Assembly: GCA_046497075.1 (NCBI GenBank)
Contig: JAWOGF010000001.1
Span: forward strand, 1-42,143
Reading direction: 5' to 3'
Length of the DNA: 42,143 bases
From: Saliniplasma sp046497075
GTDB taxonomy: Archaea; Thermoplasmatota; Thermoplasmata; Halarchaeoplasmatales; Halarchaeoplasmataceae
The translations under genes were made by a program, and so were the position numbers. Under the pieces are notes generated by a model, which did no database searches, had not been told where the DNA came from, and saw only the letters and a program-made list of their open reading frames with translations. Of the stretch, positions 1 through 7,591 are shown piece after piece; positions within the stretch are counted from its first letter, which is position 1, and each line of letters opens with the position of its first letter.

Positions 1-174
1 CTTAACCCTATCGAATTCATTTGGAAAAGTATCAAACGGGAACTATCTCCTCTTCTAATAGACTCATTAAAAGAGTTTCAAAAAACAATCCAGAAACTCT
101 TTAATCGGTTTAGCAAAAAGAAAACTTTCGCTAAAGGATGGATTAAAAAGTTCTATTCAAAAATAACATATTAG
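1..174 (+). CDS. IS630-family transposase, C-terminal fragment (cut by window start)
   Basis: The open frame from base 1 to a TAG gives 57 residues beginning LNPIEFIWKSIKREL. The NPIE-x(2)-W motif is typical of the C-terminal catalytic segment of IS630/Tc1-mariner DDE transposases, where the Glu is the third acidic residue. The rest is basic (FSKKKTFAKGWIKKFYSK), as expected for the tail. The N-terminal part and the left end of the element lie outside the window, so it cannot be said whether the element is intact. The right terminal inverted repeat should fall in the AT-rich 60 bases after the stop but cannot be identified without the left end. Confidence 0.8.
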   Translation, partial: LNPIEFIWKSIKRELSPLLIDSLKEFQKTIQKLFNRFSKKKTFAKGWIKKFYSKITY

Positions 175-204
175 TTATGTCTAACACTATAGTCATAAAT
201 AGTT

Positions 205-216
205 ATATTTATAAAC
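205..216 (+). promoter_or_regulatory. TATA box candidate upstream of the secreted Q/P-tail protein
   Basis: The AT-rich string TATATTTATAAA lies 44-55 nt before the ATG at 260, which would put transcription start near 235-240 and leave a short leader containing TAGGGGATT as a weak ribosome-binding site. It lies just downstream of the transposase fragment, so it may partly derive from the insertion sequence end. Confidence 0.4.
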
Positions 217-259
217 TAGTTAGCCCTACCCATTGATAACACGTAGGGGATTAGATAAT

Positions 260-1135
260 ATGAAAATAAAAAAATATGTAATGGCAATGATAGTTGTAGC
301 AGCTTTGTTACTCGCCCCAGCTTTAGCTAGTGCACAATACAGCGATGAGATCACAGATTCAACAGACGATGTAGATTACTGGTACTACAGTGAAAGCGGA
401 TATGGATGGGACAATAATGTTGAAAGACCAGATATCGACATTGTCCGCGCCAGCATTGAAGAAAGTGGCGGCGAGATCCATGTTGAGCTGGAAGTGAAAG
501 GTACTATCCAGGAAGATGAGGAGTTATGGTATTATATAGGCTTAAGAGACGAAAATGATGAGTCATACGATCTTTACAGCGGATACTATTATACAGATAC
601 ATCAGGTGTTGTGTATCTAAATTATCCTACTGGAGCAGAAACACTCGATGCTTCTGGCTTTGGCACAAGTACATTACAAACTAGCTTCTCCTTAGAGTTG
701 GTAGGCAATCCCGAGTCTTTAGAAATAGATAGTGTAGAGACCTATGATTGGAAGGATTCAGTTGACTCAGGAGAATACTACATCGACGAGGCAGAACCTG
801 GAACTGATGATTCAAATGGTGACGGTTCAAACGGTGACTCTAGCGACGGTGAAATTGACTTTGACGAAGGCGTTATAGATGATATCATCGCGAGAGGTAT
901 GTTGTGCTTAGCTTTAGCGATCATATTACCTATCATAATAATCATAGTGATCATCGTGATCATCGTTAAGGTTTTGAAGAGTGGGGATAAAGGAGGAGAA
1001 CAACCACCTCAGCAGCAGTATCAGCAGCCTCCTCCACCATCAGGACCATCACAATCTCAACAACAAAGTCAAGGTGGGCAAGGGCAGAGTGAAACACCCC
1101 CTCCCCCACCTCCTGAAGACGTCAAAAAGGAGTGA
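260..1135 (+). CDS. secreted/type I membrane protein with Pro/Gln-rich cytoplasmic tail
   Basis: Function unknown. Residues 1-25 form a signal peptide with an AxA-type site (ALASA|QYSD). Residues 26-180 form a Tyr/Asp/Glu-rich extracellular domain that looks all-beta. Then come an Asp/Ser/Gly linker (180-200), one transmembrane helix (about 213-237, almost all Ile/Val) and a cytoplasmic tail of about 50 residues made of Pro/Gln/Ser runs. The ATG at 260 was chosen over an in-frame upstream codon because only it places the basic n-region (MKIKKY) at the N-terminus. The stop sits in the ribosome-binding site of the next gene, so the two genes are probably co-transcribed and translationally coupled. 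The Pro/Gln tail resembles low-complexity segments in three other membrane proteins downstream. Confidence 0.75.
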   Translation: MKIKKYVMAMIVVAALLLAPALASAQYSDEITDSTDDVDYWYYSESGYGWDNNVERPDIDIVRASIEESGGEIHVELEVKGTIQEDEELWYYIGLRDENDESYDLYSGYYYTDTSGVVYLNYPTGAETLDASGFGTSTLQTSFSLELVGNPESLEIDSVETYDWKDSVDSGEYYIDEAEPGTDDSNGDGSNGDSSDGEIDFDEGVIDDIIARGMLCLALAIILPIIIIIVIIVIIVKVLKSGDKGGEQPPQQQYQQPPPPSGPSQSQQQSQGGQGQSETPPPPPPEDVKKE

Positions 1136-1140
1136 TAAAT

Positions 1141-1944
1141 ATGGATATGTCAAATATGTTATCGATACCGGACGAGAATCGAAATCTACCACCGAAATTG
1201 AAAGAAGCTAGAGATATGTTCCGTTATGCGGCCATATTCTTTTTAGTCGCAGCACTACTTTACGGTCTTTGGGGCCTATGGTCGATCATGAGCGGGTTGA
1301 TCTGGAGCGCATGGGCTTGGGGTGCCTGGAGGATCATGCAGGGTGTTCTATATCTGATCTTCGCAGGGATCGCCCTGGTGCTCAAAAGTAAGTTTGAAGA
1401 GAGCATTATTAAACCCATGGATTACGGACAATCCGATACTGTGAAAGATAATTTGATAATCTACATCATACTAGGATTCATATTTGGTATGGTTCTCTCG
1501 GGTCTGCTGATACTACTAGGTTACATGAAACTGGGTGAAGCAGATACCCATGCCAATATGTGTCCCGACTGTAGATCACCTATGCGGTATGTACAGGACT
1601 ACCAAAGATGGTACTGTGATAACTGCCAGGACTACAAAGTTCCGATACATCCCGCATCCCAAACAACGCCACCACCGCAAGGCCCACCACAGCAGTCTCA
1701 GCAGGGATGGCAGCAGGGACAACAAGAGCAGCAAGGACAGCAGTCTCAGCAGGGATGGCAGCAGGAACAGCAACAGCAGCAACCTGGAACTCAACCGACA
1801 CAACAGTCCCAGCAGGGATGGCAGCAGGGACAACAAGAACAGGAAACCGAAGAGCAGAACTCATGCCCTACTTGTGGGTCGCAGATGAGATGGATAAACG
1901 AATACAGTCGATGGTACTGCGATAGTTGTCAGGAATACAAGTAA
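1141..1944 (+). CDS. membrane protein with two zinc ribbons joined by a Gln-rich repeat linker
   Basis: Function unknown. Residues about 28-80 and 104-128 hold three hydrophobic segments. A first zinc ribbon follows (C141, C144, C159, C162), then about 75 residues of Gln-rich linker in which QQSQQGWQQ occurs three times, then a second ribbon (C242, C245, C260, C263). The ribbons are near-copies (CPDCRSPMRY...RWYCDNCQDYK and CPTCGSQMRW...RWYCDSCQEYK), so the C-terminal half arose by internal duplication. The start at 1141 was chosen because AAGGAG lies 8 nt upstream; a GTG three codons earlier overlaps the previous stop and has no good site. It is probably in one operon with the preceding gene. 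Confidence 0.75.
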   Translation: MDMSNMLSIPDENRNLPPKLKEARDMFRYAAIFFLVAALLYGLWGLWSIMSGLIWSAWAWGAWRIMQGVLYLIFAGIALVLKSKFEESIIKPMDYGQSDTVKDNLIIYIILGFIFGMVLSGLLILLGYMKLGEADTHANMCPDCRSPMRYVQDYQRWYCDNCQDYKVPIHPASQTTPPPQGPPQQSQQGWQQGQQEQQGQQSQQGWQQEQQQQQPGTQPTQQSQQGWQQGQQEQETEEQNSCPTCGSQMRWINEYSRWYCDSCQEYK

Positions 1945-2054
1945 TAAAACACCATTCCTTACCTTTTTCTATATTTTACGATAGGATTCCATTCACATCC
2001 TAGTCCTTTGGGATTACCTTTTTCTGTCCCTCATCTATCAAAGAAGCAGGATGG

Positions 2055-2252
2055 TTCTATACATTCGGTCTATACCTACGTTCTATACATTCGGTCTATA
2101 CCTACGTTCTATACATTCGGTCTATACCTACGTTCCATACCTTATACCTACGTTCCATACCTTATACCTACGTTCTATACCTTATACCTACGTTCCATAC
2201 CTTATACCTACGTTCCATACCTTATACCTACGTTCCATACCTTATACCTAAC
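2055..2252. repeat. two-type tandem repeat: 3 x 26 bp then 6 x 20 bp
   Basis: This fills most of the 374-bp gap between two genes. Three identical 26-bp units (2055-2132) are followed by six 20-bp units (2133-2252) of TTCCATACCTTATACCTACG; the third has one C-to-T change and the last ends AAC instead of ACG. Both unit types start TTCYATAC and end TATACCTACG, so the 20-mer looks like a 26-mer shortened internally. The plus strand is almost G-free in the 20-mers. All three plus frames stay open through the array, but the unit lengths are not multiples of three and there is no plausible start, so I treat it as non-coding. Confidence 0.95.
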
Positions 2253-2318
2253 TACTAAAACCTCTTGAAAAACTATATTAGTCCGTTTACCTATAGGACC
2301 ATAAAGGGAGAATTAACT

Positions 2319-3458
2319 ATGAATGAATTATATGAAAGATATATGGAAGTTCACGAAAACGCTGAAGATGAAGAACTCATATCAGACCTGAAAAATGAAT
2401 TTACCAAAGAGGAGATGAAGGAGATATTTGAAGACCTAGAATTTGAATTCAAAGAATCACAAAATAAGGACAAGATAGCTGAACGTATGGCTGACAAGAA
2501 ATTTTACGAGGCCGTTACTGAAAAAGAAGAAGAAGGGGATATCACCATAAAGGTCTCTAAAGATAAGAGTGAAGAAAAGAGTGAAGAAGGGACTAAAGAA
2601 AAGATGGTCTCGACGTTCAACATCTTAGAGGATCTATTTCAAGAAGAATCCTACAATATCTTGAAGTTCTGGCAGAACTTAAAAAAAGAGATGGACAAAG
2701 GGTTGGAAGACATAAAAAACACTCACAAAAAACACATGGACAAGATCGGGAAAAGATGGGATATAAAATCAGATATATTCCAAGAGGAACTGGAGAAAAC
2801 TGAGATCCCAAAAGAAGATCTAGTAGAACTAGAAAAGAAGTGGAAGGAACTCCACGTAGAGATGAGCGAGAGCTTAAAAGAGATCCGCGATGAGATGAAG
2901 AGTAAAAAAGCAGATATCAAAGAGATCATTTACGAATATATAGGTGACAGCCAGAGGATTATCGAGGATGAAGAGATGGAGATGAGAGATCTGTACCCCC
3001 TCTGGTTCGACATGATAAAAGATGTACGCGAAGAATTGGAAACGAGTAAAGAAACCTTAGAGATAGAAGAGATAAAGTTGTTAGAAACTTGGGATGAACT
3101 ATCTACAAAGATACGTAAAGAAGTAAAAGATCTAGCAGAGGAGCACCAGGAAGAGGCAGGGGATCTGTTAAAGATATGGATGTCGATTTCGGAGGATATG
3201 GATAAATTGTTAGAACAAATACCTGATAAGTATTATGACATATACGGCGAATTCTGGAAAGGATTCCGTATAAAACGACCAGACCTGAAATACAAACTTA
3301 TGCAGCTCACAGAAGAATACTCAGACCTTATGAAAGATCCACTAAAATCTATCAAGTCGACTTACGAAAAACTCACAAAATCGTCGAAAGAAGACGAGGT
3401 CGAACAATTAAAAGAGAGGATAGCTAGATTAGAAAAGAAGTTAGAAGAAAAGGACTGA
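2319..3458 (+). CDS. extended coiled-coil protein with periodic Trp (phasin-like architecture)
   Basis: A 379-residue highly charged, nearly all-helical cytosolic protein with no transmembrane segment and no cysteine. After an N-terminal acidic region (1-95), Trp occurs at residues 118, 147, 175, 229, 258, 287 and 313. Steps are 29, 28, 54, 29, 29 and 26, i.e. one Trp per roughly four heptads, with one position (near 202) lacking it. The last about 25 residues (VEQLKERIARLEKKLEEK) form a leucine-zipper-like coil. The shape recalls phasins and PHA-synthase accessory subunits, but no synthase gene lies in the window, so function is unknown. The ATG at 2319 is preceded by AAGGGAG at good spacing; an in-frame upstream start would run into the repeat-side leader. 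Confidence 0.75.
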   Translation: MNELYERYMEVHENAEDEELISDLKNEFTKEEMKEIFEDLEFEFKESQNKDKIAERMADKKFYEAVTEKEEEGDITIKVSKDKSEEKSEEGTKEKMVSTFNILEDLFQEESYNILKFWQNLKKEMDKGLEDIKNTHKKHMDKIGKRWDIKSDIFQEELEKTEIPKEDLVELEKKWKELHVEMSESLKEIRDEMKSKKADIKEIIYEYIGDSQRIIEDEEMEMRDLYPLWFDMIKDVREELETSKETLEIEEIKLLETWDELSTKIRKEVKDLAEEHQEEAGDLLKIWMSISEDMDKLLEQIPDKYYDIYGEFWKGFRIKRPDLKYKLMQLTEEYSDLMKDPLKSIKSTYEKLTKSSKEDEVEQLKERIARLEKKLEEKD

Positions 3459-3563
3459 GAGACCCCAGTTCTAAATCAGATCTTCAAAAATACGATGTCC
3501 AATCTGTTTAATTCAACATAAAACATATATACGCTATGTATTATTACCACATTAGGTGATTAA

Positions 3564-4094
3564 ATGGAAGAAGAACCTTTTCAGAGTGAAAGTCCGGGTG
3601 GAGAGCAAACGCCTCCACAAGAGCAGCCACCGACACAAGAAACACCTCCACAAGAGCAGTATCAACATCAACCAAGACACGTGCCCCCTCAGGAACCAAA
3701 AAAATCTTTATTCGAAAAGTTGGCCACTGACAATATGATTGCCATGTTAGTAGTTTTAGGATTACTGGTGATCATGATAGGGGCTGTCATAATCAGTGCA
3801 GCACCATTCCAAACCAATTATGATGGAGAAGACCAAGGATATATCGAAGATGACGATGGTCTAACAAATAAAGAAATGGCTGACCGCGAAGCTACAGAAA
3901 ACGCCATGGAATACACTGGTAACATATTAACTAATATAGGCCTGTTCTTATTGGCATCAGGTGTGTTACTAGGTGTATTCTTTAGAGATGATTGGGATAA
4001 ATGGTTCAGGGTCGCTTTAGCTGGCTTTGCACTAGTGATAATCATCTTTGCCTGGTTTGGCGGAGAATTTGCACTTAGCGTCGGGATCTCCTAA
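3564..4094 (+). CDS. small membrane protein with Pro/Gln-rich N-terminal tail
   Basis: A 176-residue protein of unknown function. Residues 1-50 are Pro/Gln/Glu-rich and low complexity. Hydrophobic helices follow at about 58-79, 119-139 and 148-168. The loop between the first two is acidic (YDGEDQGYIEDDDG) and ends in a charged stretch (NKEMADREATENAMEYTGN). It is a paralogue in layout of the next gene: tail, one helix, acidic loop, two helices. A TATA-like CATATATAC lies about 35 nt upstream and AGGTGATT precedes the ATG. The gene appears to have its own promoter. Confidence 0.65.
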   Translation: MEEEPFQSESPGGEQTPPQEQPPTQETPPQEQYQHQPRHVPPQEPKKSLFEKLATDNMIAMLVVLGLLVIMIGAVIISAAPFQTNYDGEDQGYIEDDDGLTNKEMADREATENAMEYTGNILTNIGLFLLASGVLLGVFFRDDWDKWFRVALAGFALVIIIFAWFGGEFALSVGIS

Positions 4095-4196
4095 ATCAGA
4101 ATCCCCGATACAACCAAAACCCTTCCTTTTTTCTTAATTTTTTTAGGGAAAATATTTTATAATTATCCATGTTCCCATTATAAAGGTGAAAACGAG

Positions 4197-4769
4197 ATGG
4201 ACGAAGAATTTGAAGGAAATAGGTCTCAGAATTATGGACAACCGCCTGGAGGTCAGCAGCAGCCGTCTGGACAACAGGAACCGCAGCCCCCTACAGCTCA
4301 ACAACAAAAAGAGTGGGATCAGCAACCAGGGCCAAGAGGTTATCACCCTGGGAAACCCCCTAAGAAAGGTTTAGGGAAAACCCCGATAATGGTTCTACTC
4401 ATGGTAAGCATGCTGTTGATAGCTGTGGCCGGGGTCTGGACGGTATTTTCAGGAGTACCAAACTACGACATAGTTGAAGATCTAGACAGAGACGACTATG
4501 AGACCGAAGAAGATTATGAAGATGCGCGGGAGCAACAAGAGGAAGATCGAGAAGATTTCCAAGAAGGTCAGTTGAGAGCCCATAAATATGCGGGGATGCT
4601 CGCTTTTATCGGTCTGATACTCGGAGGGATTATCTCTTTATATGCTGGACTAGGTGAAACCGAACTGTCAGATAAAGAAAAGACAGCTATGCTCGTTGTG
4701 GCTGGATTGTTCATCATAGGGATGATGTTGTTGTTCAACCACTATCCATGGTTCAACATATTCATATGA
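4197..4769 (+). CDS. small membrane protein with Pro/Gln-rich N-terminal tail (paralogue of the preceding gene)
   Basis: A 190-residue protein of unknown function. The N-terminal 60 residues are Gln/Pro/Gly-rich (QPPGGQQQPSGQQEPQPP). Helices follow at about 64-86, 133-153 and 164-180. Between the first two lies a very acidic loop (DLDRDDYETEEDYEDAREQQ). Size, order of segments and loop charge match the preceding gene although the sequences have diverged. A TATA-like TTTTATAATTA lies about 35 nt upstream and AAAGGTGA precedes the start. The opposite order (tail first) to the protein at 260-1135 suggests the low-complexity segment is a portable cytoplasmic module. Confidence 0.65.
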   Translation: MDEEFEGNRSQNYGQPPGGQQQPSGQQEPQPPTAQQQKEWDQQPGPRGYHPGKPPKKGLGKTPIMVLLMVSMLLIAVAGVWTVFSGVPNYDIVEDLDRDDYETEEDYEDAREQQEEDREDFQEGQLRAHKYAGMLAFIGLILGGIISLYAGLGETELSDKEKTAMLVVAGLFIIGMMLLFNHYPWFNIFI

Positions 4770-4800
4770 GGCCATGAGCTAGGAGGTTAAGAAATCCCTT

Positions 4801-4835
4801 AAAAACCTCTTTTTATTACTCTTTTATTTTTTGAC
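4801..4835. terminator. T-rich stretch between convergent genes
   Basis: The short gap between the convergent genes, and the last codons of the minus-strand one, contain CTTTTTATTACTCTTTTATTTTTT on the plus strand, broken here into its runs of five, four and six T. This fits archaeal T-run termination for the plus-strand membrane protein gene. No hairpin is evident. Confidence 0.4.
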
Positions 4836-5492
4836 CTTTTCTATCAACAATCTCTTAGCTATCTTGAATCCATCCCATATCCGTAATTTAGATTCTCCCT
4901 TACGCTTTTTATAATCTATATAGATCTCACAGATTTGCTGATCACACATCAAAGCGTGTAATGCAGCTTCCACTTCGAAACCCTTACCGGTTATGTTTCC
5001 TTCTAAGTCAGTAAGTTTTACTCCTCTCAAACCGGTACATAGATCTGATACGTCGGTCCCATAAAGTCGATTGGCCATGAAGGTCAGTACTTTGTTCCCG
5101 AACCGATTGACCTTAGACATGGCCCCGTCTTCAACACCGCCGGAAAATCTATTACCTAAAACCATGGAGTTCCCACCCTGTAACTTATCCAGCATCAAGG
5201 AGATCTTGTCACATGGATAAGACCCATCCCCATCTATTAAAAAGACATAGTCTCCCTGACACTCTTTAAAACCTCTTCTTACCGCTGACGCCTTTCCGCC
5301 TCTTTCGAGAAGTACCTGTGCCCCATACTCCTCGGCTATCTTCCTGGTGCCATCTGAAGATCCACCATCTACGACCAAGATCTCGACTCCATAACCCTCG
5401 CCCTTCAACTCCTCCTCAGGAATACTTTCCAATACTTGGGATATACCCTCAACTTCATCGAGTGTAGGGATTATGACTGAGACTTTTTCCAT
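4824..5492 (-). CDS. family 2 glycosyltransferase (dolichyl-phosphate sugar synthase type)
   Basis: A 222-residue GT-A fold glycosyltransferase. The N-terminus VSVIIPTLDEVEGI is the GT2 nucleotide-binding start, VVDGGSSDGT follows, and LIDGDGSYP gives the metal-binding DxD-type motif near residue 100. The G-N-R/N-R-F-G-N-K region and the later basic segment YKKRKGESKLRIWDG match enzymes that load mannose or glucose onto polyprenyl phosphate. There is no C-terminal membrane helix, so it should act at the cytoplasmic face. A likely role is lipid-linked sugar donor synthesis for surface glycosylation. A TATA-like TTTTTATATG lies about 28 nt upstream of the ATG, so the mRNA is probably leaderless or nearly so. 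Confidence 0.85.
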   Translation of the reverse strand: MEKVSVIIPTLDEVEGISQVLESIPEEELKGEGYGVEILVVDGGSSDGTRKIAEEYGAQVLLERGGKASAVRRGFKECQGDYVFLIDGDGSYPCDKISLMLDKLQGGNSMVLGNRFSGGVEDGAMSKVNRFGNKVLTFMANRLYGTDVSDLCTGLRGVKLTDLEGNITGKGFEVEAALHALMCDQQICEIYIDYKKRKGESKLRIWDGFKIAKRLLIEKVKK

Positions 5493-5538
5493 GTATATCG
5501 TTACCTATTGAATTCATATAAAAACTTTTTAACAGTAT

Positions 5539-5961
5539 TCATTCGAGATAATACTCTATCTCATAACTTTTTAGATCAGGTCTATACTTCTGTACCAGCT
5601 CTATGAACATCTCTTTTTGAGCGGAAGCCATGGCCCCATAAAGATCCTGGAAAAGGTCTTCTTCCTGCATATCTTTGACTATCAATCTTTTATGTGCTTC
5701 GATCAACTTCGGCTTACCACCTTTTTTATTTTCCTCTTCTAGATACCTCTCGAGTTCGCTCAACACGTCGATGAAAAAACCAATCTTCCGAGGTCTATCA
5801 GGTCCGATATTTCTAACTAACCCACAATCCTCACAGAAGGGATGTGGAGCTAAGGTCAATCTATCTTTACCGTTGAGAAGTTCAAGCCAATCCTTCTCCT
5901 TCGAGGTATGCTCGCAGATTGAAAGATCATCACCGTCCATGTCCTTACCGTTCTCCTCCAT
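5539..5961 (-). CDS. small Cys-containing archaeal protein, function unknown
   Basis: A 140-residue protein. Near the N-terminus it has C16-E-H18 and, 24 residues later, C43-E-D-C46, which could bind one zinc. The rest is helical and charged, with an invariant-looking RPRKIGFFIDVLSELERYL segment. It resembles conserved archaeal hypotheticals but I cannot name the family. The ATG at 5961 was preferred over a GTG 15 nt upstream because a strong TATA box centred near 5989 puts transcription start at about that ATG, implying a leaderless mRNA. It is divergent from the methionine operon, with 104 bp between the two starts. Confidence 0.7.
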   Translation of the reverse strand: MEENGKDMDGDDLSICEHTSKEKDWLELLNGKDRLTLAPHPFCEDCGLVRNIGPDRPRKIGFFIDVLSELERYLEEENKKGGKPKLIEAHKRLIVKDMQEEDLFQDLYGAMASAQKEMFIELVQKYRPDLKSYEIEYYLE

Positions 5962-5984
5962 CGTAACTTTCAGCACTTAAACAT

Positions 5985-5994
5985 TATTTATAAT
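5985..5994 (-). promoter_or_regulatory. TATA box for the small Cys-containing protein
   Basis: The plus strand reads TATTTATAAT, i.e. ATTATAAATA on the minus strand, centred 28 nt before the minus-strand ATG. This is the spacing for a leaderless archaeal transcript. Confidence 0.55.
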
Positions 5995-6036
5995 TTTTCG
6001 ATTTATCACTTATATCCCAAAATATAAACAAAACCC

Positions 6037-6047
6037 ATAAATAAATA
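6037..6047 (+). promoter_or_regulatory. TATA box for the methionine methyl-transfer operon
   Basis: ATAAATAAATA is centred about 24 nt before the ATG of the MTHFR gene and no ribosome-binding site intervenes, so the first gene of the operon is probably leaderless. With the divergent TATA box 45 bp away it forms a compact bidirectional promoter. Confidence 0.55.
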
Positions 6048-6065
6048 GAATATTATTCCCAAACC

Positions 6066-7022
6066 ATGACTGAAGTCAATGGTTTGTTTAACGATGAAGG
6101 ATTCCCGATAACATACGAGATCCCTTCGCCTAGGGGAGGGGATGTATCCGATTATCTGGATGATGTAGAGGACTACGATTTCCTGAAAGATCTTTCCGCG
6201 GTCAATATATGTAATAATCCCGTGGGTCTGGTCAGGATTGATCCGGCACCCTATGCATACCTTCTAAAAAAAGCGATCGATATCAGAACCATTGTACATC
6301 TTACCTGCAGGGATTCAACTTTAAGTGGTCTTCAAAAATGGTTACTAGGTGCACAATGTTTAGGCATCAAAAACCTACTCGCTATGAGTGGAGATGTATC
6401 CATGGGAGACTATCCAGCTGAAGAGAGAGTAGGGCATATCAATTCTCTCGAACTCATAACAGGAGTCAAACAGTATCTTAACCAGGGAAAATTGATGCCT
6501 GAACTTTCTTCGAAACCCTACAGGACCAGGAACAGGTATATGAATGAACTCGAAAATCTCGAACAGCCAACGGATTTCAACGTAGGGGGTGTTTTGATCC
6601 CTGCAAGGAGAGGTGAATCGGAGTATGCTGCAAAGAAGATAAAAGCTGGAGCGGATTTCTTTCAGACACAGATCTCATATGATGTTGATGAAACACTGGA
6701 TTGTCTAGAGGATATCGAAGAGGAAAGCGAAGATACACCGCCGCCGGTTTTGGTCTCGACAACACCCTTAGCCTCCCGGTCTCAGATGGATACTCTTATC
6801 GATTCTATACCTCAAGTGAATATACCAAAATTGGTCAGAAATAGGTTCCTCACTAGCGGTGATTTTTCGAAGGAATCGATCGCATTTACAGTGGAGTTTT
6901 ACAAAAAATTGATATCTGGTGCCGAGGAAAGAGGTTTAAAAACCAAAGTAGGGGCTCATATCATCCCTATGCAATCCGAAGAAAATTCCTGCGAGATCAT
7001 AAGGGGGTTATCCGAGTTATGA
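6066..7022 (+). CDS. methylenetetrahydrofolate reductase-like flavoprotein (MetF family)
   Basis: A 318-residue MTHFR-fold protein. Typical family landmarks are YEIPSPRGG (Glu18 in the position of the catalytic acid), HLTCRDST in the middle, LGIKNLLAMSGD, GAVLIP-like NVGGVLIPAR, and GADFFQTQISYDVD. It should reduce methylene- to methyl-tetrahydropterin (folate or methanopterin type) with FAD. No C-terminal regulatory domain is present. Its stop overlaps the start of mtrA by four bases, so methyl-pterin production is directly coupled to the corrinoid transfer genes behind it. The electron donor is not evident from this window: no MetV-like zinc partner gene is adjacent. Confidence 0.85.
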   Translation: MTEVNGLFNDEGFPITYEIPSPRGGDVSDYLDDVEDYDFLKDLSAVNICNNPVGLVRIDPAPYAYLLKKAIDIRTIVHLTCRDSTLSGLQKWLLGAQCLGIKNLLAMSGDVSMGDYPAEERVGHINSLELITGVKQYLNQGKLMPELSSKPYRTRNRYMNELENLEQPTDFNVGGVLIPARRGESEYAAKKIKAGADFFQTQISYDVDETLDCLEDIEEESEDTPPPVLVSTTPLASRSQMDTLIDSIPQVNIPKLVRNRFLTSGDFSKESIAFTVEFYKKLISGAEERGLKTKVGAHIIPMQSEENSCEIIRGLSEL

Positions 7023-7591
7023 GTGACCTATATCCATGGAAGGGAAATTATCACATCGGTAACGAAGATTCACCTGTAGCCGTGGTCACATTGGATGATA
7101 AGTTCGAATTCCCAGATGAAAAAGTGGCTATATGGGGGCCCATGAAGACCGAGAACCTGGGGATCGAGAAAGTGATCACGAACACTCTATCAAACCCCAA
7201 AATCAGGTCCCTGATAATCTGCGGGGCTGAAGTGAGGGGTCACAGGTCGGGACATACCTTTATCAAACTTTCAGAGAACGGTATCGACGAGGAGGGGAGG
7301 ATCATCGATGCGCCGGGTGCGGTCCCGTATATAGAGAATATATCAAAAGAGGCGGTGAACAGATTCAGGGAGCAGGTGGAGGTTATAGATATGATCGGTG
7401 TTACTTCTAACGAAGAGATCTTAAAAGCCGTAGAGGAGGCCCGGGAAAGAGATCCTGGGTCATTTGGCGAGCCCTTCCAAGCCATATCTATCAAGAAAAG
7501 AGAAAAGCACAGTTTCCAAACGGACATGGCGTTACACTCTAAGATACATGTTTCACCATGGGGCGAGATCTCTGACCAGGAGGCGGTATGA
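7019..7591 (+). CDS. mtrA: MtrA-like corrinoid protein, soluble form
   Basis: A 190-residue homologue of tetrahydromethanopterin S-methyltransferase subunit A. The core signature is IICGAEVRGHRSGHTFIKL followed by NGID...GRIIDAPGAVPYIENIS. His75 of the GH-x(3)-H segment is the likely counterpart of the histidine that ligates cobalt in methanogen MtrA; this is by motif alignment only. The methanogen protein ends in a membrane anchor; here the C-terminus (KIHVSPWGEISDQEAV) is hydrophilic, and no other Mtr subunits (B-G) are present. It should therefore be a cytosolic methyl carrier. The gene overlaps both neighbours by four bases. Confidence 0.88.
   Translation: MSDLYPWKGNYHIGNEDSPVAVVTLDDKFEFPDEKVAIWGPMKTENLGIEKVITNTLSNPKIRSLIICGAEVRGHRSGHTFIKLSENGIDEEGRIIDAPGAVPYIENISKEAVNRFREQVEVIDMIGVTSNEEILKAVEEARERDPGSFGEPFQAISIKKREKHSFQTDMALHSKIHVSPWGEISDQEAV

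Noticed and set aside
1576..1864. Leu- or Ala-rich antisense open frames opposite the Gln-rich linker
   Set aside because: They are the complement of CAG/CAA repeats and have no start signals.
2055..2252. CRISPR array
   Set aside because: Units are directly adjacent with no unique spacers, and no cas genes are present.
2008..2268. Open frames with Tyr/Pro/Leu repeats through the tandem array
   Set aside because: All three plus frames are open only because the repeat lacks stops; unit lengths are not multiples of three and there is no ribosome-binding site.
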